From the NCBI RefSeq assembly GCF_002954585.1, contig NZ_MSCI01000002.1, positions 2,210,089 through 2,274,088 on the forward strand: DNA of 64,000 bases, in the 5' to 3' direction. Position 1 is the first letter of the stretch; each line of letters opens with the position of its first letter. Position numbers and translations under genes: made by a program. This DNA comes from Vibrio chagasii (GTDB lineage: Bacteria; Pseudomonadota; Gammaproteobacteria; Enterobacterales; Vibrionaceae). Positions 53,047-61,656 of the stretch are shown in pieces. Under the pieces are notes generated by a model. That model worked only from the letters and a program-made list of their open reading frames with translations, was not told the DNA's origin and did no database searches.

Positions 53047-53811
53047 TTACGCAGGTTCACCATCAATCGTACGCTTACCTTCATTCAGGTAGCTCTTCAG
53101 GTAACCATCAATAACTCGTGGGTTTTGACCATCTTGGATAGCCAGCACACCGTCCATCACCAAACGACGGTTCAGTGTCTCTTGGTCACGACGCAGCGCT
53201 AGTTTGTCTGCGATTGGGAAAAACACCATGTTCGATAGAATTGCGCCATACAGCGTAGTTAAGAGTGCAACGGCCATCGCAGGGCCGATCGCTTTAGGGT
53301 CATCCATGTTCGAAAGCATGGCAACCAAACCGACCAAGGTACCGATCATACCCATCGCAGGGGAAACATCACCAAATGCAGAAAACACCTTCGCCCCCTG
53401 TTCATGACGTTCTGTCGTTAGCGCAATATCTTTTTGCAATGCTGCACGCACTACATCACCATCATGACCATCGACTAACAGGTCGATGCCCTTTTGCATA
53501 AAGCTGTTGCTGATTTCCATCTCTTCCAGAGCTAAGAAACCACCTTTACGTGCTGCGTCCGCCATTTCAACAATCTTAGCGATAAGGTCTTCAGGCTCAT
53601 CGGCTTTAAACATAAATGCTTTGCCGGCAATTTTAGCCGCGCCAAAGAACTGTCCCATGGTGAACTTCATTAGAACAACAAACGTTGAACCACCAATCAC
53701 GATCAAAATGGATGTCGTGTCATAGAACATCCCGAGGCTTCCACCTAGGATCATTGCCATGATTACAAAGGCAAATCCACCAATCAAACCTATTAGGGTT
53801 GCTAAATCCAC
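53047..53811 (-). CDS. pomA: Sodium-driven flagellar stator protein PomA
   Basis: A 254-residue stator subunit with four membrane helices: helices 1-2 at about 5-50 (LIGLIGGFAFVIMAMILGGS) and helices 3-4 at about 150-200 (SPAMGMIGTLVGLVAMLSNM, AVALLTTLYGAILSNMVFFP). The cytoplasmic loop between them carries the charged residues that meet FliG. It lies 12 bases upstream of pomB, a two-gene operon. GAGGAGTGCTCA precedes the ATG. Confidence 0.97.
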   Translation of the reverse strand: MDLATLIGLIGGFAFVIMAMILGGSLGMFYDTTSILIVIGGSTFVVLMKFTMGQFFGAAKIAGKAFMFKADEPEDLIAKIVEMADAARKGGFLALEEMEISNSFMQKGIDLLVDGHDGDVVRAALQKDIALTTERHEQGAKVFSAFGDVSPAMGMIGTLVGLVAMLSNMDDPKAIGPAMAVALLTTLYGAILSNMVFFPIADKLALRRDQETLNRRLVMDGVLAIQDGQNPRVIDGYLKSYLNEGKRTIDGEPA

Positions 53812-54108
53812 TGAGCACTCCTCATGCTTTTTTGTAGCTCTATGTCGACGATAATTCTTTTATCGGCAAGACTATAAGATCTTTTAGTAAATTCTTGGCC
53901 TAAGTATCACACTTTTGCTTTTTGTATCACAACTATTACCCGCTTCCCCATTCTCGAACTGTCATAAACTCGAGAAAGGTAGGGTTATTAAAGGAAAGTG
54001 GCTTCAAGCCTCTTAAAAACGAACTTTCTAGCAAAATTTATTGGTTACATTTGACCATCTGAACGCCCTAGGGTAACGTTCGTTCATCTTTCCAAACGCA
54101 GATTTATT
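53812..54108. other. Divergent promoter region between pomA and xseB
   Basis: About 300 bases between two divergent operons. It should carry both promoters. I see no regulatory palindrome or ORF that I would defend. Confidence 0.4.
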
Positions 54109-54351
54109 ATGGCTACTAAGAAACCTGAAAATATGAGCTTTGAAGCGGCAATCGAAGAGCTCGATGGCTTGGTTGATCAACTAGAAAACGGTGATCTAGC
54201 TTTAGATGATGCGCTGAAAAAATTCGAACGAGGTATCTCCCTCGCTCGTGCAGGTCAAAGTAAACTAAACGATGCAGAACAACGTGTTAGCATCCTACTG
54301 CAAAATGACGAAAATGCAGAACTGAGTGACTTTAACCCACAACCAGAATAA
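54109..54351 (+). CDS. xseB: Exodeoxyribonuclease VII small subunit
   Basis: An 80-residue helical-hairpin protein (80 aa in E. coli) that assembles around XseA to form ExoVII. MSFEAAIEELDGLVDQLENG and LALDDALKKFERGISLAR are the conserved helices. First gene of xseB-ispA-dxs, the usual order in Gammaproteobacteria; the next gene starts about 20 bases downstream. Confidence 0.96.
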   Translation: MATKKPENMSFEAAIEELDGLVDQLENGDLALDDALKKFERGISLARAGQSKLNDAEQRVSILLQNDENAELSDFNPQPE

Positions 54352-54371
54352 CGAATTGTATGAGATCCCCT

Positions 54372-55256
54372 ATGATCGAGACTTTATTGTCTTATCAAGC
54401 ACGTAATAACGAGCAACTGAACCTTTGGCTTGACCGCCTGCCACACCAAAATCAGAATCTGATCAACGCAATGCGTTATGGGTTACTTTTAGGCGGCAAA
54501 CGCGCGCGTCCATTTCTTGTCTATATTACAGGGGAAATGCTCGGTTGCACCGCGGAAGAACTCGATACTCCAGCTTCTGCAGTCGAATGTATTCATGCCT
54601 ACTCTCTGATTCATGATGACCTTCCAGCAATGGACGACGATGAGCTGCGTCGTGGCCACCAGACTTGTCACATCAAATTCGATGAAGCCACGGCTATTTT
54701 AACGGGCGATGCACTACAAACTCTCGCATTTACTATACTTGCAGAAGGCACATTAAGTGCTGATGGTGAAAGCAACCGCGTTCGAATGATTCAACGTCTA
54801 GCTGAAGCCTCTGGAGCTCAAGGTATGTGTATCGGTCAGGCACTCGATATCGAAGCTGAAAACCGCGCAGTGACGCTTGAAGAGCTGGAAGAAGTTCACC
54901 GCAATAAAACCGGTGCTCTTATGAAGAGTGCAATCCGTTTAGGTGCGCTAGCTGCAGGTGAAAAAGCGTTCGATGTGCTGCTTCAATTAGATAAGTACGC
55001 AGATGCCATCGGATTAGCCTTCCAAGTTCAAGACGATATCTTGGATATCATTGGCGACACCGAAACTTTGGGTAAACCACAGGGCTCTGACCAAGATTTG
55101 AACAAAAGCACCTACCCTTCTTTGCTAGGTTTAGAGGGCGCTCAAGAAAAAGCGCAATCTCTGCTGCAGGAAGCGCTTCAAGCTTTGGCCGCGATCCCAT
55201 ACAATACCCAGTTACTCGAAGAGTTCGCCCGATACGTCATCGAGCGCAAGAACTAA
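54372..55256 (+). CDS. ispA: Farnesyl diphosphate synthase
   Basis: IspA condenses IPP with DMAPP and GPP to FPP, the precursor of UppS and quinone side chains. The first Asp-rich motif is DDLPAMDDDELRRG and the second FQVQDDILDIIGDT; LLGGKRARPFLVY is the IPP-binding segment. I take the ATG at 54372 (MIETLLSYQ), matching V. cholerae IspA; the ATG four codons earlier (54360) is equally possible, since neither has a strong ribosome binding site. 294 aa (299 in E. coli). Confidence 0.96.
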   Translation: MIETLLSYQARNNEQLNLWLDRLPHQNQNLINAMRYGLLLGGKRARPFLVYITGEMLGCTAEELDTPASAVECIHAYSLIHDDLPAMDDDELRRGHQTCHIKFDEATAILTGDALQTLAFTILAEGTLSADGESNRVRMIQRLAEASGAQGMCIGQALDIEAENRAVTLEELEEVHRNKTGALMKSAIRLGALAAGEKAFDVLLQLDKYADAIGLAFQVQDDILDIIGDTETLGKPQGSDQDLNKSTYPSLLGLEGAQEKAQSLLQEALQALAAIPYNTQLLEEFARYVIERKN

Positions 55257-55277
55257 GACAATAAGCGCGCATTACCT

Positions 55278-57161
55278 ATGACTCTTGATATATCAAAGTA
55301 CCCAACTCTTGCTTTGGCTGATAAGCCAGAGGATTTGCGTCTTCTCCCAAAAGAGACGCTGACACAGCTTTGTGATGAATTACGCACCTATCTTCTTAAC
55401 TCAGTGAGCCAATCAAGTGGTCACTTAGCATCAGGCTTAGGTACGGTAGAGCTCACTGTCGCTCTACACTATGTGTACAACACGCCTTTTGACCAATTGG
55501 TTTGGGATGTTGGCCACCAAGCATACCCGCACAAAATTCTTACCGGTCGCCGTGACCGCCTGTCGACTATCCGCCAAAAAGACGGACTGCACCCATTTCC
55601 ATGGCGTGAAGAGAGCGAGTACGACACCCTTTCTGTTGGTCACTCTTCAACATCGATCAGTGCTGCACTCGGCATGGCGATCAGTGCTAAGAAAGAAGGT
55701 AAGAACCGTAAAGTTGTGAGCGTGATTGGTGACGGTGCGATTACTGCTGGTATGGCATTTGAAGCCATGAACCACGCAGGCGATGTTCACAATGACATGC
55801 TGGTTATCCTAAACGATAACGAGATGTCGATTTCTGAAAACGTAGGTGCGCTTAACAACCACCTAGCTCAAGTTCTTTCTGGCAGTCTTTACACGTCTAT
55901 TCGTGAGGGCGGCAAGAAAGTGCTATCTGGCGTCCCGCCGATTAAAGAGCTAGTTCGTCGTACAGAAGAACATCTGAAAGGCATGGTTGTTCCAGGTACC
56001 ATGTTTGAAGAGCTCGGCTTTAACTACATCGGCCCAGTAGACGGCCACGATGTAAACGAGCTGATTAAAACGCTTAAGAACATGAGAGATCTAAAAGGTC
56101 CTCAGTTCCTGCATATCATGACTAAGAAAGGTAAAGGCTACGAGCCAGCAGAGAAAGATCCAATTGGTTACCACGGCGTACCTAAATTCGATCCTGCACA
56201 CTCAAGCTTGCCTAAGAGCACTAGCTCTAAGCCAACGTTCTCTAAGATTTTTGGCGATTTCCTATGTGATATGGCAGCGCAAGATCCTAAGCTAATGGCG
56301 ATCACGCCAGCCATGCGTGAAGGTTCTGGCATGGTGCGTTTCTCTAAAGAGTACCCAGATCAATACTTCGATGTAGCGATTGCTGAGCAGCACGCCGTGA
56401 CGCTAGCAACGGGTATGGCGATTGCGGGTGATAAGCCGATTGTGGCTATCTACTCGACTTTCCTACAACGTGGCTACGATCAACTGATCCACGATGTGGC
56501 TATCATGGATCTACCGGTTATGTTCGCGATTGACCGCGCAGGTCTTGTGGGTGCCGATGGTCAGACACACCAAGGTGCGTTCGACTTAAGCTTCATGCGC
56601 TGCATTCCAAACATGGTGATCATGGCACCAAGCGACGAAAACGAATGTCGCCAAATGCTATACACTGGCCACCAGCACAATGGACCAAGTGCGGTTCGCT
56701 ACCCTCGTGGTAATGGCATGGGCACAGAAATCCAAAGTGAGTTTACTGCACTTGAGATTGGTAAAGGCCGTATCGTTCGTGAAAGCTCAAAAGCAAAGGA
56801 TGGCGCTAAGGTTGCTATCCTAAGCTTCGGTACTTTCCTAGAAAATGCACTTCAAGCTGCTGATGTAATGGATGCCACCGTTGCAGATATGCGCTTTGTT
56901 AAGCCGCTAGATGAAGCTCTAATCAAACAACTTGCTGCTGACTATGATGTACTGGTGACTATCGAAGAAAATGCGATTGCCGGGGGTGCTGGTGCAGGTG
57001 TAATTGAGTTCTTGATGCAAGAGAAACTGCTCATGCCTGTACTGAACCTTGGTCTACCAGACAAATTCATTTCTCAAGGCACGCAAGGTGAGCTACATGA
57101 AGAGCTAGGCTTAGACGCGAAAGGTATTGAGAAGTCTATCTCTGACTACCTTGCTAAATAG
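55278..57161 (+). CDS. dxs: 1-deoxy-D-xylulose-5-phosphate synthase
   Basis: Dxs joins pyruvate and glyceraldehyde-3-P with TPP to give DXP, feeding isoprenoid, thiamine and pyridoxal synthesis. It is 627 aa (620 in E. coli). Visible motifs: LASGLGTVELTVALHYVYN, the TPP motif GDGAITAGMAFEAMNHAG, DVAIAEQHAVTLATGMA and the transketolase C-terminal domain. It closes the xseB-ispA-dxs operon, with a strong terminator 35 bases later. Confidence 0.98.
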   Translation: MTLDISKYPTLALADKPEDLRLLPKETLTQLCDELRTYLLNSVSQSSGHLASGLGTVELTVALHYVYNTPFDQLVWDVGHQAYPHKILTGRRDRLSTIRQKDGLHPFPWREESEYDTLSVGHSSTSISAALGMAISAKKEGKNRKVVSVIGDGAITAGMAFEAMNHAGDVHNDMLVILNDNEMSISENVGALNNHLAQVLSGSLYTSIREGGKKVLSGVPPIKELVRRTEEHLKGMVVPGTMFEELGFNYIGPVDGHDVNELIKTLKNMRDLKGPQFLHIMTKKGKGYEPAEKDPIGYHGVPKFDPAHSSLPKSTSSKPTFSKIFGDFLCDMAAQDPKLMAITPAMREGSGMVRFSKEYPDQYFDVAIAEQHAVTLATGMAIAGDKPIVAIYSTFLQRGYDQLIHDVAIMDLPVMFAIDRAGLVGADGQTHQGAFDLSFMRCIPNMVIMAPSDENECRQMLYTGHQHNGPSAVRYPRGNGMGTEIQSEFTALEIGKGRIVRESSKAKDGAKVAILSFGTFLENALQAADVMDATVADMRFVKPLDEALIKQLAADYDVLVTIEENAIAGGAGAGVIEFLMQEKLLMPVLNLGLPDKFISQGTQGELHEELGLDAKGIEKSISDYLAK

Positions 57162-57196
57162 CTTTCAGTAGCAAGCTGCATAAGCAACAAAACAAA

Positions 57197-57226
57197 AAAA
57201 GGTTGGCCCTAGGGTCAACCTTTTTA
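57197..57226. terminator. Bidirectional terminator between dxs and the ABM gene
   Basis: AAAAGGTTGGCCCT-AGGGTCAACCTTTTT with A- and T-runs on either side; convergent genes flank it. Confidence 0.85.
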
Positions 57227-57278
57227 GTATCCGCGAACTCATTAGCTAGCCACTGTTTAAGTCAGTTATTACAACAAA

Positions 57279-57638
57279 TTAGCAGCACGGCTTAAGAACA
57301 GGCGCGTCGTAGTTCTCAGGTTCGTCAGAGTAGATAGCAACATTAAAGTTCTCAACTAAACCTGTTTCATCAACGCACTGCTCTTGGAAGAACTGTTGAA
57401 TTTCACGACGTTGACAGTGCGCTTCAAACACTTCGTTATCCGCCCAGATTTCGTTGAAAGCAATCGGGAAGCTCTGGCCTTCCGCAAACGGGCTCTGAAT
57501 GTGGCGAGTTACTGTGTATTGAATACAGCCATCTTCACGCAGAGTGTTTGGCTCTAGTGCTTTTAATACCTCAAACAGCTCGTTCAGTTTGCCTTCTTTC
57601 GGCTGAAATTGAGCGATGCAGTAAACCTTCTTAGACAT
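57279..57638 (-). CDS. ABM (antibiotic biosynthesis monooxygenase) domain protein
   Basis: A 119-residue dimeric alpha/beta ferredoxin-like fold: MSKKVYCIAQFQPKEGKLNE, EDGCIQYTVTRH and FNEIWADNEVFEAHC are typical of the ABM/YgiN group. Such proteins are small quinol monooxygenases or heme-binding proteins; the substrate is unknown. It ends in a Cys pair (LKPCC), which is unusual and could bind a metal or form a disulfide. GGAATTACA precedes the ATG. It lies 25 bases after pgpA on the same strand, so it may be the last gene of that operon. Confidence 0.85.
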   Translation of the reverse strand: MSKKVYCIAQFQPKEGKLNELFEVLKALEPNTLREDGCIQYTVTRHIQSPFAEGQSFPIAFNEIWADNEVFEAHCQRREIQQFFQEQCVDETGLVENFNVAIYSDEPENYDAPVLKPCC

Positions 57639-57662
57639 TGTAATTCCTTGTTTTATCTTTAT

Positions 57663-58169
57663 TTAAACTAGCCAACCTGCGAAATGGGCCACAGCATATA
57701 GCGAAATTGCCGCCATAATACCTGCCACAATATCATCAATCATGATGCCTAAACCGCCATGAACTCGGGCATCTAACCAGCCAATCGGCCACGGTTTTAC
57801 CATGTCAAAGAAGCGGAATAGAACAAAGCCTGTCAGTAGCCATTTCCAATCATCGGCAGGAATGCTCAACATTGGTACTAGGCTCATGGTGATCCAAAAG
57901 CCCGCAAACTCATCCCATACGATAGAGCCATGATCATGAACACCCATATCATCAGACGTCACTTGGCAGATTTTGATACCAATAATGCAACTAACCACGA
58001 CCACCGCGACATAAGCAGGGAAAGACAACTGAACCAATAATAGATAAAGAGGAATCGATGCAAGTGTCCCCATGGTTCCAGGAATAATAGGCGATAAGCC
58101 ACTGCCAAAACCCGTTGCTAGTAAATGCCAAGGGTTCTTAAGAGAGATTGCAGATAGTGGGTTTGTCAT
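57663..58169 (-). CDS. pgpA: Phosphatidylglycerophosphatase A
   Basis: PgpA dephosphorylates phosphatidylglycerol-P in the inner membrane. 168 aa (172 in E. coli): ATGFGSGLSPIIPGTMGTLA, VWDEFAGFWITM, DMVKPWPIGWLDARVHGGLG and MIDDIVAGIMAA are diagnostic, with the conserved acidic residues present. The ATG at 58169 overlaps the thiL stop by one base (TGATG), as the thiL-pgpA pair does in E. coli. Confidence 0.96.
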   Translation of the reverse strand: MTNPLSAISLKNPWHLLATGFGSGLSPIIPGTMGTLASIPLYLLLVQLSFPAYVAVVVVSCIIGIKICQVTSDDMGVHDHGSIVWDEFAGFWITMSLVPMLSIPADDWKWLLTGFVLFRFFDMVKPWPIGWLDARVHGGLGIMIDDIVAGIMAAISLYAVAHFAGWLV

Positions 58170-59143
58170 CAATTAACCTTAAAGTGATCGTAACCAGTTA
58201 AGCTCCAACTTAACGGTTCACCATTATTGTGTAGTTCAAAGTATTCTACAGGTCTTATTTGACCAATACAGGTGACTTTTGTTCCAGTGTGTGACAAAGC
58301 ACTTTCCAATGAACCTTTATTCTCTTCTGGCACGGTAAAGCAAAGCTCATACTCTTCACCACTGGTCAGCGCATACTGCTGCGCCGTAACGATATCTGGG
58401 GCAAACTGACGCAGTTCTGGGGAGATAGGTAATGTACTCACGTCGATGCTTGCACCAACCTCAGAGCGCTTAAGGATATGTTTCAAATCCGAGATGACAC
58501 CATCCGAGATATCAATTGCCGATGAAGCAAGATTGACAAGCGCTTGGCCAGCTAACACTCGTGGAGCACTGATGTAGTGTCTCTCTTCAAGCTCTTTCGC
58601 ATACGGCTTAGCTTGGTTTGTTGTTGGATCTAATAGAACCTCTAAACCGGCCTTGCTGTCGCCCAGATTACCTGTCACGTAAATCCAGTCTCCAACCTTG
58701 GCGCCGTCTCTACGTAGGGCTTTCCCTTCTGGTACAAAGCCTTGCACTGTCAATGTCAGGCTTAGTGGTCCTTTCGTGGTATCACCACCAATTAACTGAA
58801 TCCCAAAGTAATCTGCTAGTTTGAAAAAAGAGTCACAGAACGGCGCTAACCAAGCTTCATCCACTTCCGGCATGGTTAAGGCAAAAGAGACCCACGCCGG
58901 CGTTGCGCCCATAGCAGCCAGATCACTGATGTTTGAGGCTAATGCTTTGTGCGCGACCCAAGCCGGGTTTGCTTCTGCTAGAAAGTGAGTGCCCGCGACT
59001 AAGGTATCGGTGCTGATCGCGACCTCAACATTACTTGGGGCTTTCACCAAAGCGCAGTCATCACCAGCGGCGAGGTGTACGTCTTTACGTTGAGGCTGTC
59101 GGTTGACGAAATATTTATCGATTAGGTTGAATTCACCAGACAT
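58169..59143 (-). CDS. thiL: Thiamine-monophosphate kinase
   Basis: ThiL makes thiamine pyrophosphate from thiamine-P and ATP. It is 324 aa (325 in E. coli). The AIRS/PurM-like motifs are clear: GDDCALVKAP, STDTLVAGTHF, HKALASNISDLAAMGA and IDISDGVISDLKHI. The ATG at 59143 is preferred over the preceding in-frame GTG. It is downstream of nusB in the riboflavin operon but behind a terminator-like hairpin. Confidence 0.96.
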   Translation of the reverse strand: MSGEFNLIDKYFVNRQPQRKDVHLAAGDDCALVKAPSNVEVAISTDTLVAGTHFLAEANPAWVAHKALASNISDLAAMGATPAWVSFALTMPEVDEAWLAPFCDSFFKLADYFGIQLIGGDTTKGPLSLTLTVQGFVPEGKALRRDGAKVGDWIYVTGNLGDSKAGLEVLLDPTTNQAKPYAKELEERHYISAPRVLAGQALVNLASSAIDISDGVISDLKHILKRSEVGASIDVSTLPISPELRQFAPDIVTAQQYALTSGEEYELCFTVPEENKGSLESALSHTGTKVTCIGQIRPVEYFELHNNGEPLSWSLTGYDHFKVN

Positions 59144-59171
59144 CACATGCCCTATCTTTGGAATTTACTTA

Positions 59172-59202
59172 CAAAAAAGGCCAGCATGAAAGCTGACCTT
59201 TA
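59172..59202 (-). terminator. Terminator-like hairpin between nusB and thiL
   Basis: Minus strand AAGGTCAGC, six-base loop, GCTGGCCTT with one wobble pair, then TTTTTT. It splits the operon between antitermination/riboflavin genes and thiL-pgpA, probably as a partial terminator. Confidence 0.72.
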
Positions 59203-59221
59203 GATTCAATATACGTAGAGA

Positions 59222-59689
59222 TTACTTCTTACGTACGTGTGGCGCTGCTTTATCAAGCACACCATTCACAAACTTATGGCTGTCTTCTGCTGCGAATACT
59301 TTCGCCAGCTCGATAGCTTCGTTGATAACCACTTTGTATGGTACATCTTCGCGACGAGTCATCTCGTACATAGCTAAACGTAGAAGAGCAAGTTCCATTA
59401 AGTCCAGATCTTGCATCGGGCGAGATACGAATGGACGAAGCTTGCTATCAAGTTCCATGTGGCTAAGAGCAACACCAGTTAGTAGGTCGCGGAAGTATGC
59501 AACGTCTGTTTCTGGCATAGCAAGTGCAGGTTCTGCAGCATGATTTTCTTCTTCATCATACTTACCACCAGATAAGAACTGTTCTTCAACGGTAGCAATA
59601 TTTTCTTTAGTAATTTGCCAAGAATAAATTGCTTGTAGAGCAAATTGACGTGCGTTACGACGTGCGGCTGGTTTCACACTGGCCCCCAT
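59222..59689 (-). CDS. nusB: Transcription antitermination protein NusB
   Basis: NusB with NusE (S10) binds boxA in rRNA leaders and prevents early termination. 155 aa (139 in E. coli): AARRNARQFALQAIYSWQ and YKVVINEAIELAKVF are conserved; the extra length is an acidic insertion (SGGKYDEEENHAAEPALAM, about residues 40-58). Its ATG overlaps the ribH stop by one base (TAATG). Confidence 0.96.
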   Translation of the reverse strand: MGASVKPAARRNARQFALQAIYSWQITKENIATVEEQFLSGGKYDEEENHAAEPALAMPETDVAYFRDLLTGVALSHMELDSKLRPFVSRPMQDLDLMELALLRLAMYEMTRREDVPYKVVINEAIELAKVFAAEDSHKFVNGVLDKAAPHVRKK

Positions 59690-60159
59690 TAGGAATCGAT
59701 TTCAGAAAGAACGTTGATCATCTCAAGTGCGCTTAGTGCAGCTTCTGCACCTTTATTACCAGCCTTGGTTCCTGCGCGTTCAATAGCTTGATCGATCGTA
59801 TCAACAGTTAGTACGCCGAATGCTACTGGAAGAGAGTATTCCAGAGACACTTGCGCCAAACCTTTATTACATTCACTACAAACATAGTCAAAATGAGGCG
59901 TACCGCCACGAATTACTGTACCAAGAGATACAATCGCGTCGAACTTACCCGTTTTTGCAACGCGCTGCGCTACAAGTGGAAGTTCTACTGCACCAGGACA
60001 ACGAACAACAGTGATGTTGTCTTCGCTTACTTGTCCGTGACGTTTTAAAGTATCGATTGCACCAGAAAGTAAACTTTCGTTAATAAAACTGTTGAAACGA
60101 GCAATAACGATAGCAATTTTTGCATTTGGCGCTGGGAAGCCACCCTCGATCACTTTCAT
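59689..60159 (-). CDS. ribH: 6,7-dimethyl-8-ribityllumazine synthase
   Basis: Lumazine synthase condenses the RibD product with DHBP to give lumazine, the last intermediate before riboflavin. It is 156 aa, the E. coli length. MKVIEGGFPAPNAKIAIVIA, the phosphate site IRGGTPHFDYVCSE and the catalytic His are present. The ATG at 60159 with AAGGAAGGCTT is the family start; a long upstream in-frame extension is non-conserved. Confidence 0.97.
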   Translation of the reverse strand: MKVIEGGFPAPNAKIAIVIARFNSFINESLLSGAIDTLKRHGQVSEDNITVVRCPGAVELPLVAQRVAKTGKFDAIVSLGTVIRGGTPHFDYVCSECNKGLAQVSLEYSLPVAFGVLTVDTIDQAIERAGTKAGNKGAEAALSALEMINVLSEIDS

Positions 60160-60200
60160 AAGCCTTCCTTTAACTATTTTCATCAAGTGAGAATCGACGG

Positions 60201-60206
60201 ATTCTA
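60201..60206 (-). promoter_or_regulatory. Possible ribH-nusB promoter -10 element
   Basis: TAGAAT on the minus strand about 42 bases before the ribH ATG. The -35 is not well defined. An internal promoter here would explain the 280-base gap after ribBA. Confidence 0.35.
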
Positions 60207-60356
60207 GCATAAAACTGTGAGCAATATCTAATGCTAATTTAGAAGAACAGACACCGGAGATGTAAAGATGATAACCAAGCCTCGCTCCCAAACATTTGGG
60301 AACAGCAAGTCGCAAAGCGCCAACGTTTGACACGACAAAAGTTAGGCTCAGCGACT

Positions 60357-60392
60357 TGGCTCTTTTGGTCCTAGTTCGAACCAAAAGAGCCA
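60357..60392. repeat. 13-base perfect inverted repeat between ribBA and ribH
   Basis: TGGCTCTTTTGGT (60357-60369) and ACCAAAAGAGCCA (60380-60392) with a ten-base loop. There is no T-run on either side, so it is not a standard terminator. A second, longer-range pair (CAAGTCGC near 60305 and GCGACTTG near 60351) lies beside it. Role unknown. Confidence 0.6.
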
Positions 60393-60438
60393 CTCAAATC
60401 ATCATAAATTATGTTGCTATAAACCAGTATGTAAGTAG

Positions 60439-61548
60439 TTACTCACAAACGTATTCAACAACGTTAAGACCAAAACCACCAAGAGCGTGGTAACGCTTGG
60501 TGCTTGAAGACAATAGACGCATATCATGAACGCCTAGGTCTTGTAGAATTTGAGAACCGACACCAACGCGACGAGAAGTACCTTGCTTCTTAGCCATGGT
60601 TGGTTGCTCGTTCTTATCTTGAGCTTCGAATGTCTTCACTTTATGAATCAAAGAATCAGACGACTCTTCGTTGCCTAGAATAACCAACACACCACCTTCG
60701 TCGCCAATGCGCTTCATCGCCTTATCTAGCGACCAGCTGCGCTCAGTGCCACGATCAGAATGAAGCAGATCGGTGAAAGTATCATGCAAGTGAACACGAA
60801 CCAGTGGCGCTTCACCCGTTAGGTCACCTTTTTGCATTGCGTAGTGGATTTGGTTGTCGATAGTGTCACGGTAAGTCACGAGTTCAAAGTCACCGAACTC
60901 AGTCGGTAGGTGACACTGTGCAACACGCTCAATCGTGGTTTCTGTGTTGTTACGGTATTCGATCAAGTCGGCAATCGTGCCTAGCTTGATGTCGTGCTTT
61001 TCAGCAAACACTTCAAGATCAGGGCGACGAGCCATAGTGCCGTCATCATTTAGGATCTCAACGATAACCGATGCAGGCTCACAACCCGCTAAACGTGCTA
61101 AATCACAACCCGCTTCGGTATGACCGGCGCGAGTTAGAACACCGCCCTCTTGTGCTGTTAGCGGGAAGATGTGACCAGGTTGAACAAGGTCAGCCGCTTT
61201 TGCATCTTTCGCAACAGCTGCTTGAACAGTCACAGCGCGGTCAGACGCAGAAATACCTGTAGTTACCCCCTCAGCAGCTTCAATCGAAACGGTAAAGTTA
61301 GTGGTGTATTGTGCGTTGTTGTCTTGAACCATAGGCGCAAGACCCATTCGGCTTGAACGCTCTTTAGTCAAGGTTAGGCAGATTAAACCACGGCCGTACA
61401 TCGCCATGAAGTTAATCGCTTCTGGCGTCACATGTTCTGCTGCCATGATCAGATCGCCTTCATTTTCGCGATCTTCATCATCCATCAGGATAACCATTTT
61501 TCCTAGGCGAATGTCTTCAATAATTTCTTGAGGAGTACTAATTGGCAT
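60439..61548 (-). CDS. ribBA: 3,4-dihydroxy-2-butanone-4-phosphate synthase with degenerate GTP cyclohydrolase II domain
   Basis: A 369-residue protein. Residues 1-200 are a complete RibB domain (MDDEDRENEGDLIMAAEHVT, TRAGHTEAGCDLARLAG). Residues about 205-369 have the RibA fold, but the zinc-binding loop that reads SECLTGD..CDCG in active RibA reads VHLHDTFTDLLHSDRG here (about 253-268), without the three Cys ligands. It should therefore make DHBP but not act on GTP; a separate ribA is expected elsewhere. Third enzyme gene of the riboflavin operon. AAAGGATATAGAACA precedes the ATG. Confidence 0.93.
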   Translation of the reverse strand: MPISTPQEIIEDIRLGKMVILMDDEDRENEGDLIMAAEHVTPEAINFMAMYGRGLICLTLTKERSSRMGLAPMVQDNNAQYTTNFTVSIEAAEGVTTGISASDRAVTVQAAVAKDAKAADLVQPGHIFPLTAQEGGVLTRAGHTEAGCDLARLAGCEPASVIVEILNDDGTMARRPDLEVFAEKHDIKLGTIADLIEYRNNTETTIERVAQCHLPTEFGDFELVTYRDTIDNQIHYAMQKGDLTGEAPLVRVHLHDTFTDLLHSDRGTERSWSLDKAMKRIGDEGGVLVILGNEESSDSLIHKVKTFEAQDKNEQPTMAKKQGTSRRVGVGSQILQDLGVHDMRLLSSSTKRYHALGGFGLNVVEYVCE

Positions 61549-61656
61549 TGTTCTATATCCTTTGAAATGGTTCTGCTTCCTAGAACCGACACTATTTAAA
61601 CCTGATGATATTGCTTCGCTCTACAAAGTGACGCTCAGCGCACCTCATATCAACGA

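Noticed and set aside
60372..60382. tRNA-like T-loop TAGTTCGAACC
   Set aside because: It is the loop of a simple inverted repeat; no acceptor, D or anticodon arms can be built around it.
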